From Nitrososphaerota archaeon (lineage in GTDB: Archaea > Thermoproteota > Nitrososphaeria > Nitrososphaerales > UBA183), in assembly GCA_027886925.1 (NCBI GenBank), contig JAPCJN010000097.1:1-7893 (forward strand): a stretch of 7,893 nt of DNA, in the 5' to 3' direction. The notes under the pieces were generated by a model. It was given only the letters and a program-made list of their open reading frames with translations, had not been told where the DNA came from and did no database searches. The position numbers and the translations under genes are program-made. Positions 6,334 to 7,893 of the stretch are shown piece by piece; positions within the stretch are counted from its first letter, which is position 1, and each line of letters begins with the position of its first letter.

Positions 6334-6393
6334 TCAATCTCCCTTACGACAGAGGAAATCCCCCAGTCGCCTCATTAATTGGTCTGTTTCCAT
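6334..6393 (-). CDS. Possible 19-codon leader ORF before the dioxygenase gene
   Basis: An ATG at 6393-6391 opens a short frame encoding METDQLMRRLGDFLCRKGD, closed by TGA at 6336-6334, six bases before the dioxygenase ATG. It would be the first ORF in the message if transcription begins about 25 bases after the TATA box at 6434-6426 (near 6404), and GATAGGTAAA precedes its ATG. The peptide is amphipathic with a single Cys near its end. It could be a regulatory leader peptide, a coupling uORF or a small protein; equally, a 19-codon frame can arise by chance. Confidence 0.33.
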   Translation of the reverse strand: METDQLMRRLGDFLCRKGD

Positions 6394-6425
6394 TTTACCT
6401 ATCACTTGTGCTAGTGTTAAGTCAT

Positions 6426-6434
6426 CTATTTATA
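6426..6434 (-). promoter_or_regulatory. TATA box of the mhqO-mhqD-like operon
   Basis: The minus strand reads TATAAATAG inside TTGGTATAAATAGATG, an excellent match to an archaeal box A and the best one in the window. It lies in an AT-rich pocket (about 6380-6455) between two GC-rich genes. Initiation about 25 bases downstream would be near 6404, giving a leader of about 77 bases before the dioxygenase start, unusually long for a leaderless-type gene and long enough for the 19-codon frame. GGGAG at about 6343-6339 is a possible ribosome binding site for the dioxygenase ATG, though its spacing is long. Confidence 0.7.
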
Positions 6435-6438
6435 CCAA

Positions 6439-6453
6439 GTAGTATATTACTAC
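6439..6453. promoter_or_regulatory. 15-bp palindrome next to the TATA box, candidate operator
   Basis: GTAGTA at 6439-6444 and TACTAC at 6448-6453 are perfect inverted repeats around TAT. On the minus strand the palindrome ends four bases before the TATA box, covering the BRE position where TFB binds. A dimeric winged-helix regulator bound here would be expected to block or alter TBP/TFB loading. Bacterial mhq-type genes are controlled by MarR-type (MhqR) or HxlR/DUF24-type (YodB) sensors that bind short palindromes, so a similar quinone or thiol sensor is a reasonable inference. No regulator gene is in the window. Confidence 0.5.
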
Positions 6454-6513
6454 CTGCTAGATTGGTCTGCCGTCACTAGGTAAGCGAGGCTTGACTCGAG
6501 CCGAGGACCTAGC

Positions 6514-6520
6514 ACTATAG
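6514..6520 (+). promoter_or_regulatory. Weak candidate TATA element for the repeat-protein gene
   Basis: ACTATAG at 6514-6520 is the best TATA-like string ahead of the rightward gene. Initiation about 26 bases downstream would fall near 6543, before the ATG candidates at 6559, 6565 and 6592. The match is short and the flanks are not AT-rich, so confidence is low. Confidence 0.25.
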
Positions 6521-6591
6521 GACAGTCACACTACATTCCTCTGTCGACTTGTTGCTGCATGATAATGTTCTTTCGGAGCCATCCATTACAG

Positions 6592-7893
6592 ATGATTTCT
6601 ACCGCAGGCAGACCATTTGTGCGCGTCTTTCCGTCTTCGTTAGCTGCAGCACTAGCCACCTTCATGTTCTTCGCGTCTTTTGCGACCATCGCTCCTGGAG
6701 TCTATGCGCAAAGTCCAAACGTGACCGTAGACACGCAGGCCAACACTGGCGGTGCACTGACAGGTTACTGGGTCTCGGTCACGGATGCCTCCGGGAACGT
6801 GGTCCAAAGCGGTTTCAGCCCTGCGCAGTTCTCGCTCCCGGCAGGGACCTATGACGTCTACGTCGGAGATTACGGCGGAGAATACTTCAACCACTGGGCG
6901 GACGGCACGCAAGTACGGAGTCATGCCGTCTCTGTGACGTCTTCGAGCTCCACTAGCCTGACAGCCGTCTATTGCCCGCAATCTGGATGCGGGGGGTCGT
7001 CGATTCTGGTGAATTCGCAATACTCGCCGTCCGGCAATCTCACCGGAATGTATGTTGCGCTGGCTTCAAACGGCCAGACCGTCGCGACGGGCTTTACCCC
7101 CGCTCTGTTCACAACCACGAGCGACCAAACCTACAGCGTCTCGATATCCGATTACACCAATGCTTACTTCTTCCAGTGGAGCACTTCCGCCAACACCAGG
7201 AACATCAGCGTTACCGCGACCGGCTCCCAGACCGCACTCACCGCCCTATTTTGTAACACACAGGGTGGATGTGGCGGCTCGACGGGCTCCTCGATCTCTG
7301 TGGGCTCCCAATATACTACCGGCGCCGCCCTGACCGGGATGTACACGGTCCTTCAGCAAGGCGGCCAGACGGTCGCGTCAGGGTTCACTCCGGTGAACTT
7401 CCCGACCACAAATGGCCAGACCTACAGTGTGACAGTGGGCGACTACAACAACGCCTACTTCTCGCAATGGAGCAACGGAGTCAGTACGAGGACGATCACC
7501 GTGACAGCCACTGACTCTCAGACATCCCTGACTGCCACTTACTGCCAGACTCAGGGCTGCTCCTCGGGCGGTGGGACCGGGAACTCCATCACGGTCACAG
7601 GCAGCGACCTCCAAACAGGCACGGCCCTGACTGGGTTCTACGTCGACCTGCGGCTGAACAACAACCACGTATCCAGCGGGTACATGCCTGCGACGTTCTC
7701 CGGCCTGCAGACCGGAGTCAAGTACCTCGTGGTGGTCTATTGGTATGGCGACTACTACTTCAGACATTTCTCTAGCGGAAACCTACAGAGGTATGCTTGG
7801 GTCACCCTGAACGCAACGGGCGGGCAGAACACATACACGATGAACGCCCTCTTCGAGAGCGTCCCCAAGTCACAGGCAGCCTCCCTGAATATC
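6592..7893 (+). CDS. Secreted modular protein with Cys-closed beta-rich repeats (C-terminal part outside window)
   Basis: I recognise no named family; the modules loosely recall PEGA or Ig-like beta-sandwiches. The frame is open from the stop at 6481-6483 to the window end, with 434 residues visible from ATG 6592. From there, residues 1-39 form a signal peptide (two Arg, a long hydrophobic stretch, likely cut after GVYA); ATG 6559 or 6565 would lengthen its n-region. Repeats follow at about 44-133, 134-227, 228-323 and 324-423. A typical module reads LTGMYV, NGQTV, GFTP, TYSV, DYxNAYFxQWS, TRxITVTAT, SQTxLTA, then YC/FC and GC four or five residues later with a Gly/Ser hinge. The two Cys per module probably form a disulfide, fitting an extracellular site. 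Module 4 is the most divergent and lacks the Cys pair. Binding to glycan or another surface protein is possible, but no catalytic motif is visible. Confidence 0.8.
   Translation, partial: MISTAGRPFVRVFPSSLAAALATFMFFASFATIAPGVYAQSPNVTVDTQANTGGALTGYWVSVTDASGNVVQSGFSPAQFSLPAGTYDVYVGDYGGEYFNHWADGTQVRSHAVSVTSSSSTSLTAVYCPQSGCGGSSILVNSQYSPSGNLTGMYVALASNGQTVATGFTPALFTTTSDQTYSVSISDYTNAYFFQWSTSANTRNISVTATGSQTALTALFCNTQGGCGGSTGSSISVGSQYTTGAALTGMYTVLQQGGQTVASGFTPVNFPTTNGQTYSVTVGDYNNAYFSQWSNGVSTRTITVTATDSQTSLTATYCQTQGCSSGGGTGNSITVTGSDLQTGTALTGFYVDLRLNNNHVSSGYMPATFSGLQTGVKYLVVVYWYGDYYFRHFSSGNLQRYAWVTLNATGGQNTYTMNALFESVPKSQAASLNI
6721..7860 (+). repeat. Four tandem protein modules of about 90-100 residues
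   Basis: Module boundaries are roughly 6721-6990, 6991-7272, 7273-7560 and 7561-7860. Modules 2 and 3 are clearly alike in protein, sharing MYVxL-type, GFTP, QTYSV, DYxNAYFxQWS and SQTxLTA blocks. Their codons differ often, so this duplication is old, unlike the 63-bp repeat at the left end. Module 1 is intermediate and module 4 the most diverged. More modules may follow beyond the right edge. Confidence 0.85.

Noticed and set aside
6549..7514. Several overlapping frames of 60-129 codons on both strands at the right end
   Set aside because: All are shadows of the single continuous plus frame that carries the signal peptide and repeat modules through the window edge.

Overview
The window looks like archaeal chromosomal DNA of moderate to high GC. 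Several genes start with TTG and have no convincing Shine-Dalgarno sequence. AT-rich TATA (box A) elements lie a short distance before some starts, and three of the eight predicted proteins are exported and Thr/Ser-rich or beta-rich. A mesophilic soil or sediment archaeon (Nitrososphaeria/Thaumarchaeota-like or Thermoplasmata-like) would fit, but nothing here fixes the lineage; this is inference.

Layout. Bases 1-927 (minus) hold the N-terminal part of a membrane-anchored, extremely Thr/Ser-rich surface protein. Its C-terminal part leaves the window, and its last visible stretch is a perfect 63-bp tandem repeat. Bases 1040-2104 (minus) encode an ATP-grasp ligase of the CarB-like type. It is divergent from a secreted spherulin-4/GH135-like glycoside hydrolase (2230-3444, plus), and the pair may share one symmetrical TATA element near 2193. 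Next come a WbqC-family protein (3513-4211, plus) and a probable small lysine-rich protein (about 4364-4528, plus).

Bases 4590-6327 (minus) carry a tight two-gene operon: a two-module VOC ring-cleaving dioxygenase resembling MhqO/PcpA, followed after one base by an alpha/beta hydrolase resembling MhqD. In Bacillus these families protect against hydroquinones and quinones. The operon has a clear TATA box, a 15-bp palindrome directly upstream of it that looks like an operator, and a possible 19-codon leader ORF in the 5' leader. Bases 6592-7893 (plus) encode the start of a secreted protein made of about 95-residue beta-rich repeats, most ending in a paired-Cys motif; it runs off the right edge.

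Taken together, the left half and right end deal with the cell surface: a stalk-like Thr/Ser protein, a modular secreted protein, a predicted glycan hydrolase, and WbqC and ATP-grasp enzymes of the kind often found near surface-polysaccharide genes. The middle operon is a separate aromatic or quinone detoxification unit. No tRNA, rRNA, CRISPR array, transposase or plasmid function was seen.
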